Below, piece after piece: positions 1 to 10,593 of a DNA stretch of 64,000 nucleotides. Source of the DNA: Tolypocladium sp. Sup5 PDA-1 (lineage: Eukaryota; Ascomycota; Sordariomycetes; Hypocreales; Ophiocordycipitaceae); assembly GCA_000750105.3 (NCBI GenBank), contig JPHH03000104.1:1-64000 (forward strand), written 5' to 3'. Position numbers and translations under genes: made by a program. The notes below the pieces were generated by a model. It saw only the letters and a list, made by a program, of their open reading frames with translations, made no database searches and was not told where the DNA came from. Position 1 is the stretch's first letter. Each line of letters opens with the position of its first letter.

Positions 1-1044
1 GGGGGGGGGGGGGGGGCGCCGCCTTGCACTAATATCAGGGCAGTCAGCTCAATCGGCAATTCACCCAACACGCCCGTGACTTGTGATGGTAAGCACTCGC
101 CCAGACGCCCCTGAATCCCATGCAGCCCCCGATGGGCAGCGTCTCCTGGTACCCATTTCCAAGATTCGGGGCCCCTTCCACGCGCGTTCAGCACGTCGCA
201 GAGCCGGATCCGGCGGATGCAGGGCCTGAAATCGTCGTGGCCGCAAAAATGACACAGGCTTCTGGCGGTGTGACGGCGAGGCTGAAAGGGCCGAAGTCAG
301 AGGCGCGTCCAACTGAGGTGGCACGTCGTGCAGGAGGCGGCATCGCATCGCATCGCATGCACGCCACATCACATCGCACAGTACTGGGCTGAGAGCCCTC
401 GGAAGCTGGCGGAGTGAGGTGAGGTGAGGGGACTTGGCTCCAGCAATTGACGTATTGAGGCATATGAAGCCCGAATGGTGAGGTTGACGACGGTCATGTG
501 GCAGCCACTGCACTCGGGAGAGTCAATCGCCTCGATCGAGGAGAAATGGGGGCGCACGGCGGCAGCATGCAGAGTCCTCACGGAGCCAAGTCCCAGGATT
601 CCGGTCCAGCGGCATCCGGAGGGAGAGAGAGAATTGGGACATGTGTACGGATACGGAGTGTGCACGTCCACGTCCCTGGAGCCGACGATGGCCTGAGGCC
701 AACCTGGAGCTTGCTTGAAAACCAAGCGCGGGGATCGGGACGGATTTTAGTGCCCCCCAGTAACAACACGAATCCTCCAAGCTCCAGGATCCTCGAACCT
801 CGGCCCCGGATGGCGGAGGCCCCTCTCTCCCCAGAGCCGGGCCGGCGCCTCTTAAAGGACTGGAGCGACAACTCCAACAAGCAACGAGGCCAGCAGCTCG
901 CAACAACGCACTCACCAGTCGACTCCGTTCCCCCCACCTGCTGGAGACGACATGCCCACAGAGTGCGCATAATCGCCTGATCGCCAACGAACCGAAGCGT
1001 ACCCGCCGCCGCCGCGACGCCAGCCCCAGCGACACGAGGCCGCC
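1..1044. other. Gene-free left edge with a 16-G run
   Basis: The window opens with 16 consecutive G residues, which may be a genuine homopolymer or an assembly edge. The rest, up to the SDR start codon, contains no reading frame with convincing codon use or recognisable motif on either strand. A short CATCG/CATGC tandem patch lies near 342-362. The last few hundred bases are presumably the promoter and leader of the downstream oxidoreductase. Confidence 0.5.
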
Positions 1045-2133
1045 ATGTCGGACCAAGCCCAGCGCCGGATTCAAGCCATCGGCCAGCAGCTCCAAGGAGG
1101 CGCCTCGGCGGACTCGAGCTCCTCCGGCCTGCCGCCGATACACAAGGTCGCCCCCGGTTCCAGCGCCGCTCGGGCCCATGGCAAGGTCGTCATCATCACA
1201 GGTGCGTACGAGGGCCCATCTCGTTGTTAGTGCGGGCGTCGCCGAGTATTTCTTTCCTTGCACGGCTGACGACCTACCTCACTCCAGGCGCGAACTCGCC
1301 CATGGGTATCGGGCGCGCAACGGCTCATCAGTTCGCCGAGAGCGGCGCCAGGGCGCTGTACCTCTGCGACTATGACGGCACGCACCTCGAGGCCCACAAG
1401 AGCGAGATCAACGCGGCGTTTCCCACCGTCGAGGTCCACGCTCGGCGGTTTGACGCGGCCGAGGAAGCCCAGGTGAAGGCCGTCGTCGACGACGCCGTGC
1501 AGCGCTACGGCAGGCTGGACGTCTTCTTTGCCAATGCCGGCATCACGGGCAAGAACGTCATCTTCACCGACTTCAACGACGAGGAGTTCATGTCGGTTCT
1601 CAAGACCAACACTCTGAGGTGCGTACTCGTAGGCACCGTGTGCTTATATGGGTGCACGCGGCTAACCCGCCGCCAGCGTCTTCCTGGCCGCCAAGCACGC
1701 GGCCCCGGCCATGATGAAGACGTCGGCGGACAAACCCAAGGCCAACGGGAGCATCATTGGCACCGCCTCCGTGGCCGGCATCCGCTCCAACGCCGGGTCC
1801 ACGCCCTACTCGGCCTCCAAGGCGGCCGTCGTGTCCCTCGCACAGACAATCGCCTACCAGCTCGCCGGGACCGGCGTCCGCGTCAACGCCATCTGCCCGG
1901 GCCTCATCGAGACGGGCATGACGGCGCCCGTCTACGAGCTCGCCCGCGCCCGCGGCAACGAGAAGAAGATTGGCCAGCTCAACCCCGCGAAGCGCGGCGG
2001 CCACGCCGACGAGATTGCCCGCGTGGCACTCTTCCTCGGCAGCGACGAGAGCAGCTACGTCAACGGGCAGGCGTGGGCCGTGGACGGCGGGCTGAGTGCG
2101 GGCCATCCCTACGTGCCGGGCAGGCTGGGATAG
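1045..2133 (+). CDS. Short-chain dehydrogenase/reductase (SDR), classical type
   Basis: A predicted NAD(P)-dependent oxidoreductase of the classical SDR family; the substrate cannot be told. Exons are 1045-1201, 1288-1618 and 1677-2133, with GT-AG introns of 86 and 58 nt, giving 314 residues. Intron 1 splits the Gly codon of the cofactor motif, which reads TGANSPMGIG across the junction. A NAG motif follows in exon 2. Ser194, Tyr207 and Lys211 (YSASK) form the catalytic set with the usual 13-residue Ser-Tyr spacing. The end (AVDGGLSAGHP) is typical of the family. The first 50 residues are a low-complexity extension before the Rossmann fold, so a later start is possible, but the ATG at 1045 is the only good one in exon 1. 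It stands alone, and no pathway partner is adjacent. The family call is secure; the function is open. Confidence 0.9.
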
Positions 2134-3197
2134 CGGATGTATGTACGAGTACTAGTATTAATATCTGCTCACTCGAACTAGCCGGCTTATTCTGCCTGGC
2201 ATCCTCGTGCGAGATACCCGTCCAACGCTCGGGCAAACCCCGTTCCCCTTTGCGCTACAGAAACTTGCGCAATTGCATTCACGCGTGAATGTACGAAGTA
2301 CGCGCGTTGACGTCTGAATAGGACGAGCGCTCAACGTCGCATCGCTCCGGAGTGTGGGGGGTGCGTTGGCCGTCGCGACATTCAAAAGAACCGCTGGAAC
2401 CATGAAAGCACTCTTGGCACGGAACTGCAGGGAGGGCCGCGAGAGCGGACGAGCCAATCGCAAATCTGCCGATACTCATCTTTGCGCGTCGCATGAGCGG
2501 TCCATCGGGTATCCCACATGGCCGCAACTCTATCTCCAACGGGCCCCGATCTAGTCCGTACTCCCACCACCTACCTGGCTTGTCAGTTGCCAACCCGTAC
2601 CGAGCAGATGCAGTGTTAACGCGTATGCGCAAAGGAGGCCCCCTCATCGGCCCCTCCCGCCGCACCGGCGCCCCGAGGCATGCATCGCCGCCTCCACTGC
2701 CCCGTTCCACTGCGGGGCTCATCGCCGACGACCTCAACGTCCACGTTTGTCGACGATGCCTTGCGTGCGTTAGCGGACCGTCTACCCTGGACGGTGTAGT
2801 GTTCGATCCGTAACGACACCTCCGTACGGCTCAGAATCATACAGTACCCTTACGGTGGTGGGGGTTGCCAAGGGTTCACCGGTTCCTGCAGGCTCAGCAC
2901 GCCATTGGACCTGCTGCGGTTCATCATCGAGTATCTCATGATGGGAGAATGGGGGGGACGAAGAAGTGGGCACGATTAGACTGGTGCCGTGGCAGTGGGA
3001 GGGGCTGGCGGGCAGACGGACGAGCATCGTGAACTGGCACCTGCGTATAAAGGGGCGCACTCGTCCTTGCAATGAAGACTATTCTCATGAGACATCGCCA
3101 CTAACCACCTCGAATCACATCTTCAACAGGATTCTGGTTGAGTGCATTGTCCATCCGACATTGTACAACCACAACAACTCTTGGTCGGTGCCTCAAC
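2134..3197. other. Intergenic, SDR 3' side and dioxygenase promoter
   Basis: No supported gene on either strand. It contains one copy of the recurrent word TAGTCCGTA (2552-2560) and a run resembling a TATA box near its right end. Short frames here lack coding-like composition. Confidence 0.5.
3046..3051 (+). promoter_or_regulatory. TATA-box candidate for the intradiol-dioxygenase-like gene
   Basis: TATAAA sits 147-152 bases before the ATG at 3198, directly followed by a GC-rich stretch. The position suits a core promoter with a leader of roughly 100 bases. The call rests on sequence match and spacing only. Confidence 0.45.
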
Positions 3198-4347
3198 ATG
3201 GCAAAGCTGTCACTCCTCGCGGCGTTGCTGGCCGTCTCCGCCGGCGTCCTCGGCCACCCCAAGACCCCAGAAGGGATCCGCGCGGCTCTCGAGACTCGCA
3301 GCCGTGTCACTGTGCACTCCAAGCGCGCTCTCGACAAGTGTGCCGACTCTCCCGCTGCTCTGGCTCTCAAGGAGCGTGCCATTGCCCGTCGAGCCGCCAC
3401 GGCAGACGCTCTTCGCGAGAAGCGCGGCCTCAAGACGAGTATGGATGCCCGCTCCCCCTTCCTCTGCTTGACGCTTGTACTTACAAGATGAAATAGGCAA
3501 GCAGCGTCGCGACAAGGCAGCTTTTGAGCACTACAATACGATAAGTCATGACCTGACGTACAAGGGATATGACCTCAACACCCCCGTAGAGACCATCTTC
3601 GCGTCCAACACCACCTGTGCCCTCGTCCCAGAGACCATCATCGGCCCCTACTATGTCGAGGGCGAGCTCATCCGCACCGACATCACCGACGGCGAGCCCG
3701 GCGTCGCCGTGCACCTGGACTTCCAGTTCATCGACATCAACACCTGCGAGGCCGTGCCCAACCTCCTGATCGACGTCTGGCACGCCAACTCGACGGGCGT
3801 CTACTCGGGCGTGTCCGCCGAAGGCCAGGGCGGCCTCAACACCACCTTTGGCCGCGGCGCGCAGCAGAGCGACGGCGACGGCGTGGTCCAGTTCGACACC
3901 ATCTTCCCGGGCCACTACATCGGCCGCACCAACCACTACCACGTCATGTCCACCGACGGCGCCACCGTGCTCCCCAACGGCACCTTTGAGGGCGGCACGG
4001 CCCGGCACATTGGCCAGACGTACTTTGACCCGGCCCTCATCCAGGCCGTCGAGGCGCTCGAGCCGTACATCAGCAACAAGCAGCCCTTCACCACCAACCT
4101 CCAGGACGAGTACGGCGTCGACGAGGCCACGCCCGAATACGACCCCTTCCACAAGTACGTGTACCTCGGCGACAAGGTTTCCGACGGCCTCCTGCTGTGG
4201 CTCACGGTGGGCATCGATCCCACGGCCGACTACAACGAGAACCGCACGCCCGCCGCCCACTGGCACCCCGGCGGTGGCACCGACGAGTCCAACGGCACGC
4301 AGCCCGACGCGGGAGACGGTACGGGCGACAAGGCCTGTCCTGCGTAG
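3198..4347 (+). CDS. Secreted intradiol ring-cleavage dioxygenase-like protein
   Basis: Extracellular member of the fungal intradiol dioxygenase family, which contains non-heme Fe(III) enzymes that cleave catechol-type rings. Exons are 3198-3438 and 3497-4347 (58-nt intron), giving 363 residues. The protein starts with a signal peptide (MAKLSLLAALLAVSAGVLG), then a basic pro-like segment of about 90 residues. The core follows: GPYYVEGE at 130-137, VWHANSTGVYS with Tyr183, PGHY with Tyr221, and the HYHV motif with His227 and His229. Tyr183, Tyr221, His227 and His229 match the conserved Tyr-Tyr-His-His iron ligands, so the site looks intact. The end is a Gly/Asp-rich tail. An ATG at 3138 is in frame but would bury the signal peptide, so 3198 is preferred. 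The natural substrate is unknown; secreted homologues are generally poorly characterised. Confidence 0.88.
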
Positions 4348-4471
4348 GCTTGGGGAACTGGGACGGCTGCTGTGGCACATTGTGGCTCCATAGCGTCCTC
4401 GTGAGCTGAAAAAAAAAGCATTATCCTGTATATAAGTCGCACAATCGGACGGCGAGAACCCTTCGTGGCAT

Positions 4472-5676
4472 TCATTGGGTATCTACCTCCATGGCGCCAT
4501 TGGTTGCCAATGCCTGGTTAATTTTAGACAGCATGTCGTTCTTCCACGCAGTGTAGTCTGATCTTCGTGCTTCGCTGATAAAGTCGTACTTCTCCTGGAG
4601 CATCGTGTCTGCGCGCCGCGCCGGGACCTGCGCTCCCGAGTCTTCACCCCCCTCGTCCGTCAGGTCGGCGTCGCCTCGTGTCGAGTCGACGACATCGACG
4701 ATGCCCTTGTACCAGTCGCCGGCGAGCCAATCCCTGTCATTGACGTGCGCCACGGCCGCGTCAAACTCTCTCGACTTGAGCTCCTTCCAGCCGTTCCATG
4801 CGCCCTCTTCGTCAATATCCTTAATGATGACGTTGTTGCGCGCTTGGCTCAGCAGCGCGAGAATCTCCTTGCGCAGCGGAACGTAGCCCTCGCGGTCAAT
4901 GCCCGCACCAGAGGTGACGGCCCTGACCCGCATGATCACAAAGAAGTATATGGCGGCGACCAGGTCTGTGACATGCTTGTTCACCCACACGTCCTCCGTC
5001 CTTCGCCCGACTGGGGCAACGATGAATTCGATGCCCGCCAGCACAGTAGGGGCCAGCGTCCTGTTCCCGGCTTCGGTGCACAGGTATCGAATGACGGGCT
5101 GAATCCAGGGATGTAGACCAGTCGTCGACTTGGGCGTGCTGCCATGCCCAGTCGACTTTCTTGGAGTCTCTGCCCCTGCTTTGGACGGCGTTCGGAACTG
5201 TGACAGGCTGCTCTCCTTGCTCGGCGTACCCCTTGAGGGCAGAGGCCGTGATTTAGAAGCCGGGGAGGTGCCGAGGTCTAGCTGCTTTGAGCTGGGCGTT
5301 CGATTCCGGGTAGATCGAGGGGTGGCCGAGGGCCGGGGCAGGATGTTGTCGAGGTGGGTGTAGAGGCGTTTGTAGATACGGGGCGGAATCGGCGGTCGTG
5401 GCTCTATGGGTGGGAGGTCCAAGGTGATCTTCAGTCTGTACATCTGGCATGAGCATGTCGGTTTTATCCAGACATCGCGATGGGGTTCACTCACCGATCA
5501 CAGGCTATGTTTGCACACGCATAGTGGCGAGCCACCTCCTCGTCGGCCTTGAGCGTGCTTGCTCTGTGTCTCGATTGCGCGAGCAGAGACCCAGCCAGCT
5601 CCACGAGCGAAGGTGGAAGCTCTGAGCCATGCGCCGGCATCAACGACATGAGAGCCAGCTCGGTTTGCTTGCTCAT
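4472..5676 (-). CDS. orc6: Origin recognition complex subunit 6
   Basis: Smallest subunit of the origin recognition complex, which marks replication origins in the nucleus and helps load the MCM helicase. Exons on the minus strand are 5676-5495 and 5435-4472, with a 59-nt GT-AG intron, giving 381 residues, a usual length for filamentous fungi. The N-terminal part has the cyclin-box/TFIIB-like character of fungal Orc6 (LVELAGSLLAQSR, then LKITLDLPPIEPRPPIPPR). Residues about 95-165 form a basic, disordered linker with six Thr-Pro sites and one Ser-Pro, as expected of a CDK-regulated Orc6. The second folded part starts near GLHPWIQPVIRYLC. The end is acidic, with a conserved-looking helix before the stop. 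It is divergent to the EF-hand gene at 6152, about 475 bases away. Confidence 0.85.
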
Positions 5677-6151
5677 CTTGGCGCCGCTCGAAAGGGCTGT
5701 TGGACACGATCAAGGAGACGCGGCGTGCTCGGGGCCCTGTGTGCTCGCAAGGGACTCTCAATGACTGTTTGAATAGAGCGTATCAATTGGAGGAACCAGA
5801 ACGTCTCACCGTGGAGGAATTCGGGGGGTCGTCGCGCAGTGGTGCAAGCCGAACGCGGTGCTGTCAAAAAGCCGACGGGAGCTCTGGCGCGTCGAATTGT
5901 CAAGGTACCCGACCCGCATGCGCTCGGTGACGACACTGGACAGCGCGGGGAGCTTCCGCTCCCCACAGCGCTAACGGCCTCCGTGCAGCGCCCTGGAAAC
6001 TGCCGACCGCAAGCATCCATCAGATTCCGCCATCCCAGACGAGGCCAATCCAAGGGGTCCTCCACTTCCATTAAAGCGTCGCAAAGCCCTCCTCAGAGCC
6101 GAGGACCAGTGGCGCAAACACATCAATTGACCGCCGACGCTGCGCCTCACC
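5677..6151. other. Divergent intergenic region, orc6 / EF-hand gene
   Basis: About 475 bases separate the two divergent starts and must hold both promoters. Open frames cross it on the plus strand, but they lack a recognisable domain and their codon use differs from the flanking genes, so no gene is called. Confidence 0.4.
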
Positions 6152-6815
6152 ATGCGCGCAAGCATCCTTCACCCCCTCGCGCTCGCGGGCGCGGTCCTCG
6201 CGCACGGCGACCACTCCCAGAAGCCCATCGTGGACGAGCATGCCAACTGGATGACGAAGCACATGGCCGGTATGTCTCGCCTGCCTCTCCATCTGCCAGT
6301 GTCCTGCTGCCGCTGACTCTTCCTTCGCAGAGGAGCACCACATGACCAGCTGGGACGCCGGCTCCTTCTTCACACTGCACGACTACAACGACGACGGCAT
6401 CTGGCAGGCCGAGGAGCTCCAGCGCACGTACGGCCTCATGGACGAGTCCAACAAGGACCTCACCTTCGAGCGCAAGGTGCAGGTCATGCGCGACCTGATG
6501 AACCTGCTCGACACGGACGGCGACGGCTCCGTCAGCCGCGCCGAGTGGACCGCCTTCATCGCGCAGGACAAAACGCTGCCGGACATGGGCACCGGGCCCG
6601 GCCACCACGGCGACGACGAGTACGAGTACGAGATCCACCACTGGGAAAAGTACCACGACGAGAATACAAAGATCGAGGACCTGACGCACCCCGAGGACAT
6701 TGAGCACTTCAAGAAGCACGAGGAGATGGAGCGGGCGCAGGAGGAGCAGGAGGCCATGAACAAGCAGTCCATCATCGAGGAGAACATCCCGCTCAAGTTC
6801 CGCCGGCGGGATTGA
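6152..6815 (+). CDS. Secretory-pathway EF-hand protein, nucleobindin/Ssp120-like
   Basis: Predicted calcium-binding protein that enters the secretory pathway. Exons are 6152-6269 and 6331-6815 (61-nt intron), giving 200 residues. A short signal peptide (MRASILHPLALAGAVLAHG) is followed by the HMxxEHHM-type segment seen in fungal nucleobindin-like proteins. There are two canonical EF-hand loops, DYNDDGIWQAEE and DTDGDGSVSRAE, each with acidic residues at positions 1, 3, 5 and 12. The C-terminal third is a highly charged Glu/Lys/His-rich helix (KKHEEMERAQEEQEA), as in nucleobindins. No HDEL-type retention signal is present; the protein ends in RRRD. Function in trafficking or ER/Golgi calcium buffering is inferred from the family. 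Confidence 0.85.
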
Positions 6816-6873
6816 GTAGGTGTAGCATTGAGGTTGACGATGCCACGACAAAGGGACGGTGGGATGTACTCGT

Positions 6874-8049
6874 TCATGTATCATTAGATTTTGTAATATG
6901 GACATCGAAGACGCAGTGCCAGACGCCTGGCGCAAACGTCTTGACCCGCTCCACGTGCCCGACGGCCGCTGACCTGCCCTTCCCCCCTGGCCAGCTCCAG
7001 CCTGCAAACCGGCTCTGTATGGACTGCCGTCGAGATTCTATGTCGTCGACGCCGACGTTCTCGTGCAGGTGCAGCCACGACTCCGAGCTCTGGCGCGTCA
7101 ACCCCCACGCCGTCTCCCAGGTCGCCTCGCTGCTCGGCAAGAAGCCGCAGTTGACATGTCTGACATCTTCCGCAAGGCCCATTCCCTGCAGCTCTTTGAT
7201 CCTCCAAGCAGCTCCTTCGTTGGACTCTAAGAACACGATAATCTGTTCGTCGCCAGACACCACTTCCCCCAGCGGAAGTTCCAGATCCTGCCCCTGAACC
7301 ACCTTGACCGTCCACCGGTTCGCGCGCGCTCCGCGTCGCAGACCCTCGACGCTCCAGGGGTTGATCTCCCAGCACAGGACCCTCATGCCGAGGGAGGCGT
7401 AGCAAAAGACAAAGTACCCGATGCCCGCGTACAGGTCGACAGCGCAGACATCCGCCGTCGCCGAAGTAGAACCTGTCGAGCTTTGCTTTGCGCTGGGAAA
7501 TTCTAGGAGCCTTGCTTTCTCCTTGACGTTTCCACGGCTAAACATTGTCCACCGCGGAGCCCAGGTCTGGAATATGCCGTTTTGCTTCGTCGATACCCAC
7601 AGCGCCTTGTCAAAGTCGTCTTGCGACGGCGGCTCCGACTCTGCCTGCGCTGGTCCAAAGTCGCCATGGAGCATCTGTAGTCCGCTCGGGCTGCGCCGGA
7701 TGTTCTCTGCATCCTGCCCGTTATTGTGCAGCGGGATACCCTTGTTCACGGCAAGATTCGTCAGGGTAGCTTTGGCATTCTTCGAAAGCTCCCTCAAAAT
7801 CAGCGACCACAGCGAGGCGCGCGAGTCTGCGCCGCGTCGGTCCAGCTCTGTAGTCCACGGCGGGCTGGTGAAGCTTCCAGAAGGGAGCAGCGCCAAGGGT
7901 TCGTAGATTGTGAAGCGCTTGGGCGCGCTGCTCAGGAGAGCCTCTCGCCATGAGTGCGCCTCGCTGAGATCCGGCGGATCGAGTGATGTGATCCAGTCGT
8001 CAACTGCCGCTTGGATCGGGCTGGTCTGGCGGCGCGGTGGTTTGGGCAT
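6874..8049 (-). CDS. trm12: tRNA wybutosine-synthesizing protein 2 (TYW2/Trm12)
   Basis: SAM-dependent aminocarboxypropyltransferase of the wybutosine pathway, acting on the tricyclic base at position 37 of tRNA-Phe in the cytoplasm. It is a single exon of 391 residues from the ATG at 8049. The frame stays open 36 bases further upstream but has no ATG there. The catalytic half carries the Met-10+-like SAM-binding signature: Asp205 begins DLYAGIGYF, followed by VLCWEINPWSVEGLRRG. KALWVSTKQNGIFQTWAPRW precedes it, a segment typical of Trm12. The N-terminal 60 residues are variable. A 19-codon upstream ORF (8158-8099, minus strand) ends 49 bases before the start codon and could damp translation if it is in the leader. 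The 3' end lies only about 60 bases from the convergent EF-hand gene. Assignment relies on motif recognition. Confidence 0.85.
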   Translation of the reverse strand: MPKPPRRQTSPIQAAVDDWITSLDPPDLSEAHSWREALLSSAPKRFTIYEPLALLPSGSFTSPPWTTELDRRGADSRASLWSLILRELSKNAKATLTNLAVNKGIPLHNNGQDAENIRRSPSGLQMLHGDFGPAQAESEPPSQDDFDKALWVSTKQNGIFQTWAPRWTMFSRGNVKEKARLLEFPSAKQSSTGSTSATADVCAVDLYAGIGYFVFCYASLGMRVLCWEINPWSVEGLRRGARANRWTVKVVQGQDLELPLGEVVSGDEQIIVFLESNEGAAWRIKELQGMGLAEDVRHVNCGFLPSSEATWETAWGLTRQSSESWLHLHENVGVDDIESRRQSIQSRFAGWSWPGGKGRSAAVGHVERVKTFAPGVWHCVFDVHITKSNDT

Positions 8050-8630
8050 CTTGCGGCGCTCTGGGGGCCGAAGCTTGGTGCGCAAAGTCTTCTCAGATTC
8101 AAGGCATTGTTGAGTACAAGCGGTTTCTAGAGTCGTCGCTGACCGGGGACTCTGTCATATTGGAGGTCAGAGATGTTGCTTAAGATGGAAAGATCCAGCG
8201 CAGGTGGTGTGGGTCGCTGGACCGCAGCAACCTCTGGCTGCAGCCCGGCTCGGCTCTCGCGACCGCTGAATATTTGGCAGCGCCGGAGCTCAGCTATTCT
8301 GATTCGGGCCGGGGCCTTGTGTTTTGGTCGATGATGTCAAAGTCGTTCTTGGCTCTTCTGCGTCAAACAGCCCATGGCGGCGTCGAATTTCATTCAACTA
8401 CCTTGGCTTGCGTATGCACAGACACCGCTCCAAGGGAAGGACTAGAACCTCTGCTTGACTTTGTAACACAGGACCTACCAGACTGGTGCTACGCAGTGGT
8501 CAAAGGCTGCTTCATACCCAACCAGCCGTCATGCCATTTGTCATTCATTTCACAAGTCATGGATATCTCAACCGTATGCTAGTGTACATCTAGAGCCCAA
8601 CCCATTCCAACACTTTGAATCCGTATTTCG
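8050..8630. other. Intergenic, trm12 promoter and phosphatase 3' region
   Basis: Contains the 60-base upstream ORF before trm12 (8158-8099, minus strand) and the probable 3' UTR of the phosphatase gene. A plus-strand frame at 8274-8582 has no family features and is not called. Confidence 0.4.
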
Positions 8631-9985
8631 TTACAGGAAGTAGTCACTCGGCCCTCTTCTGCTCGCCGGCACGTGCCTCTGGTCATCGGGCACCGCCGAG
8701 AAGATGCTGAACTTGGGATTCAAGTCCTTGTCAACAGACATGATGGAGGCGACGTTGCCGCATCGGTAACAATAGTTTGGCGCCGACCACACGGTAACAA
8801 CCGAGTTCTCCGCAAAGTGATACTACGTTTGGTTAGTCGTGTGACCGATGACTGTCGGGGCGTTCGGGCACTCACCTTGTATCCTTCATTAACCAGCTGA
8901 TGCGCTCGTGCAATCAACTTTAGGCCGTTGACGTGATTGAACTCCGTCGCCACCTTGTCGCCGAACAGCCACCCGGCGCCGCGGGGACTGATTGCCCACG
9001 TCTCGACGTCTTCGGGGTCGGACCAGACGAGGTCGCAAAAGGCTCCCTCATGGGGGATTTCCTGGGCACGCGCGACAACCCGGATCTGATCAATAGTCCT
9101 GATCTCTGGGCTTAGGCCACCGTGGACGCAGAGGACCTCGCCGTCAACAATTGCGGCCAGGACCAGGAAATCAAAGACTTGGCAGCACGCCTTCCAGACA
9201 GAGGCATTCCCGTACTTTTGTTGGCATTCTTCGTAGAAGCCGTACACTTGGGTGATTTGACGGGATTCGTGGTTACCGCGGACGAGGACAATTCGATCAG
9301 GGTATCTAGGAGGATTCGTCAGCACAGACCAGGGTAAAACGGAGTCTTGTGTCGCCTTACTTGGCCTTGAGGCACATGAGCAGCGTAAACGTCTCCAAGC
9401 TAAAGTATCCTCGGTCCACAAAGTCTCCAAGGAAGATGAACCTGGTCTCTGCGCTCTGGGAAGACGACGTGGTGGCGATGGGGCCGGAACCTGCTGAAGC
9501 CGTCGATGTGTCGGCTACTTCTGGGGCATCAGCACCACTTGCTCTATCACTACGCATCGGCGATCGTAGCTTCTTTCTGAGTTTGGGGTTCGTAATCTCA
9601 CTCGGTGGCTCGATGTCCTCGGATGTGATGACGGTGGTGGCCGTTTTGGGTGCCTCGACATTGTTTTCGCCTGGCATGCCGCCCGACACTCGGAAGAGCT
9701 CCAGCAGGTCGTAAAACTGGCCGTGGATGTCGCCGCAGACGGTCACGGGGGTGCAGACGGGTTGGATGTTGGACTCTGCAGAGACGCGATTAGCTGGGAC
9801 GGCATCGGAGAATGGGCAGAGGTGTCATGCGCACCCTCCATCAGAATCTCCTTGACCTTCTCGCAGAGCTCCTTCATGGCCCTCTCGGGCAGATAGTGGC
9901 ACTGCTTGGCCTCCTCCAGCCACTCGTCGAGCGCGGCATTGGGGCCCAGGTTGGCAGGGCCCGGTCGGGGTACGGTTGACGCCAT
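8631..9985 (-). CDS. sit4: PP2A-like Ser/Thr phosphatase, PP6/Sit4 type, with insert
   Basis: Catalytic subunit of the PP6 (Sit4/Ppe1) group of metallophosphatases, which act with SAP-type partners in the cell cycle, TOR signalling and secretion. Exons on the minus strand are 9985-9835, 9775-9361, 9305-8876 and 8822-8631, with three GT-AG introns of 53-59 nt, giving 395 residues. Metal-binding motifs are complete: GDIHG at 65-69, GDFVDRG at 167-173 and RGNHES at 198-203. PP6-like choices include HYLPE near the N-terminus, GAFCDLVWSDPEDVETW, and the YFL end that is normally carboxymethylated. Residues 88-160 are a 73-residue Ser/Thr/Ala-rich insert between GGMPGE and TRFIFLGD, absent from animal PP6 and yeast Sit4 as I know them. 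It is encoded within exon 2, not in a missed intron: the frame is open throughout. It is divergent to upf3. Confidence 0.9.
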
Positions 9986-10593
9986 TTTCGAGCACGCCTC
10001 GAGGCGGTAGAGGCGAGAGGGGATGTCGCAGCCCACCGCGGTGTAGCTGTAGATGTCGGTGGCCCCGTGGAGGGGAGGATGAGCGAAGGGGTGTTTGGTC
10101 CCTGGGCTGGGGGTGTTGTCTAATCGTCCTCAGACGCCGGATCTACCTCGGGGCAGACGCGGCAGCATCGCCAGCTGGCAGCGGGCAGCGCAATGCACGG
10201 GGTACAGCTGAGCGGCGGCGTTTCTTGACAGAGCGGGACCTGGATTTGACACCGGAGGCAACAGCCTCGCTATTTCGTGATAAATGCTTCGCGTTTCCAG
10301 CTTTCTGTGCGATGCCTCGGCGCTCGCCCATCACATTGATGCCGCACGCCTGGTGTCTACCCAAGGCCACGTGACTGACAGCGATCAGAGCACAGCTGGA
10401 CGGGCTCCACAGGCTCGCTGGTGGGGCACTTCAACAGGGCCATCCAAGGGTCACAGGCTCGCAGCTCACCTCACCCAGCCTGGAACCTCGCAAAGCGCAT
10501 CTCACTGTCCCGAGGATTACGACAGACCAATGCGCATATCTCAGGCCCATCTGGGAGTTGCGCCACCGGCCAGAATATCCTACGGCCTGCGCA
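9986..10593. other. Divergent intergenic region, phosphatase / upf3
   Basis: About 600 bases hold both promoters. Open frames on both strands are non-ATG or without family features. Nothing else is recognised. Confidence 0.4.
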
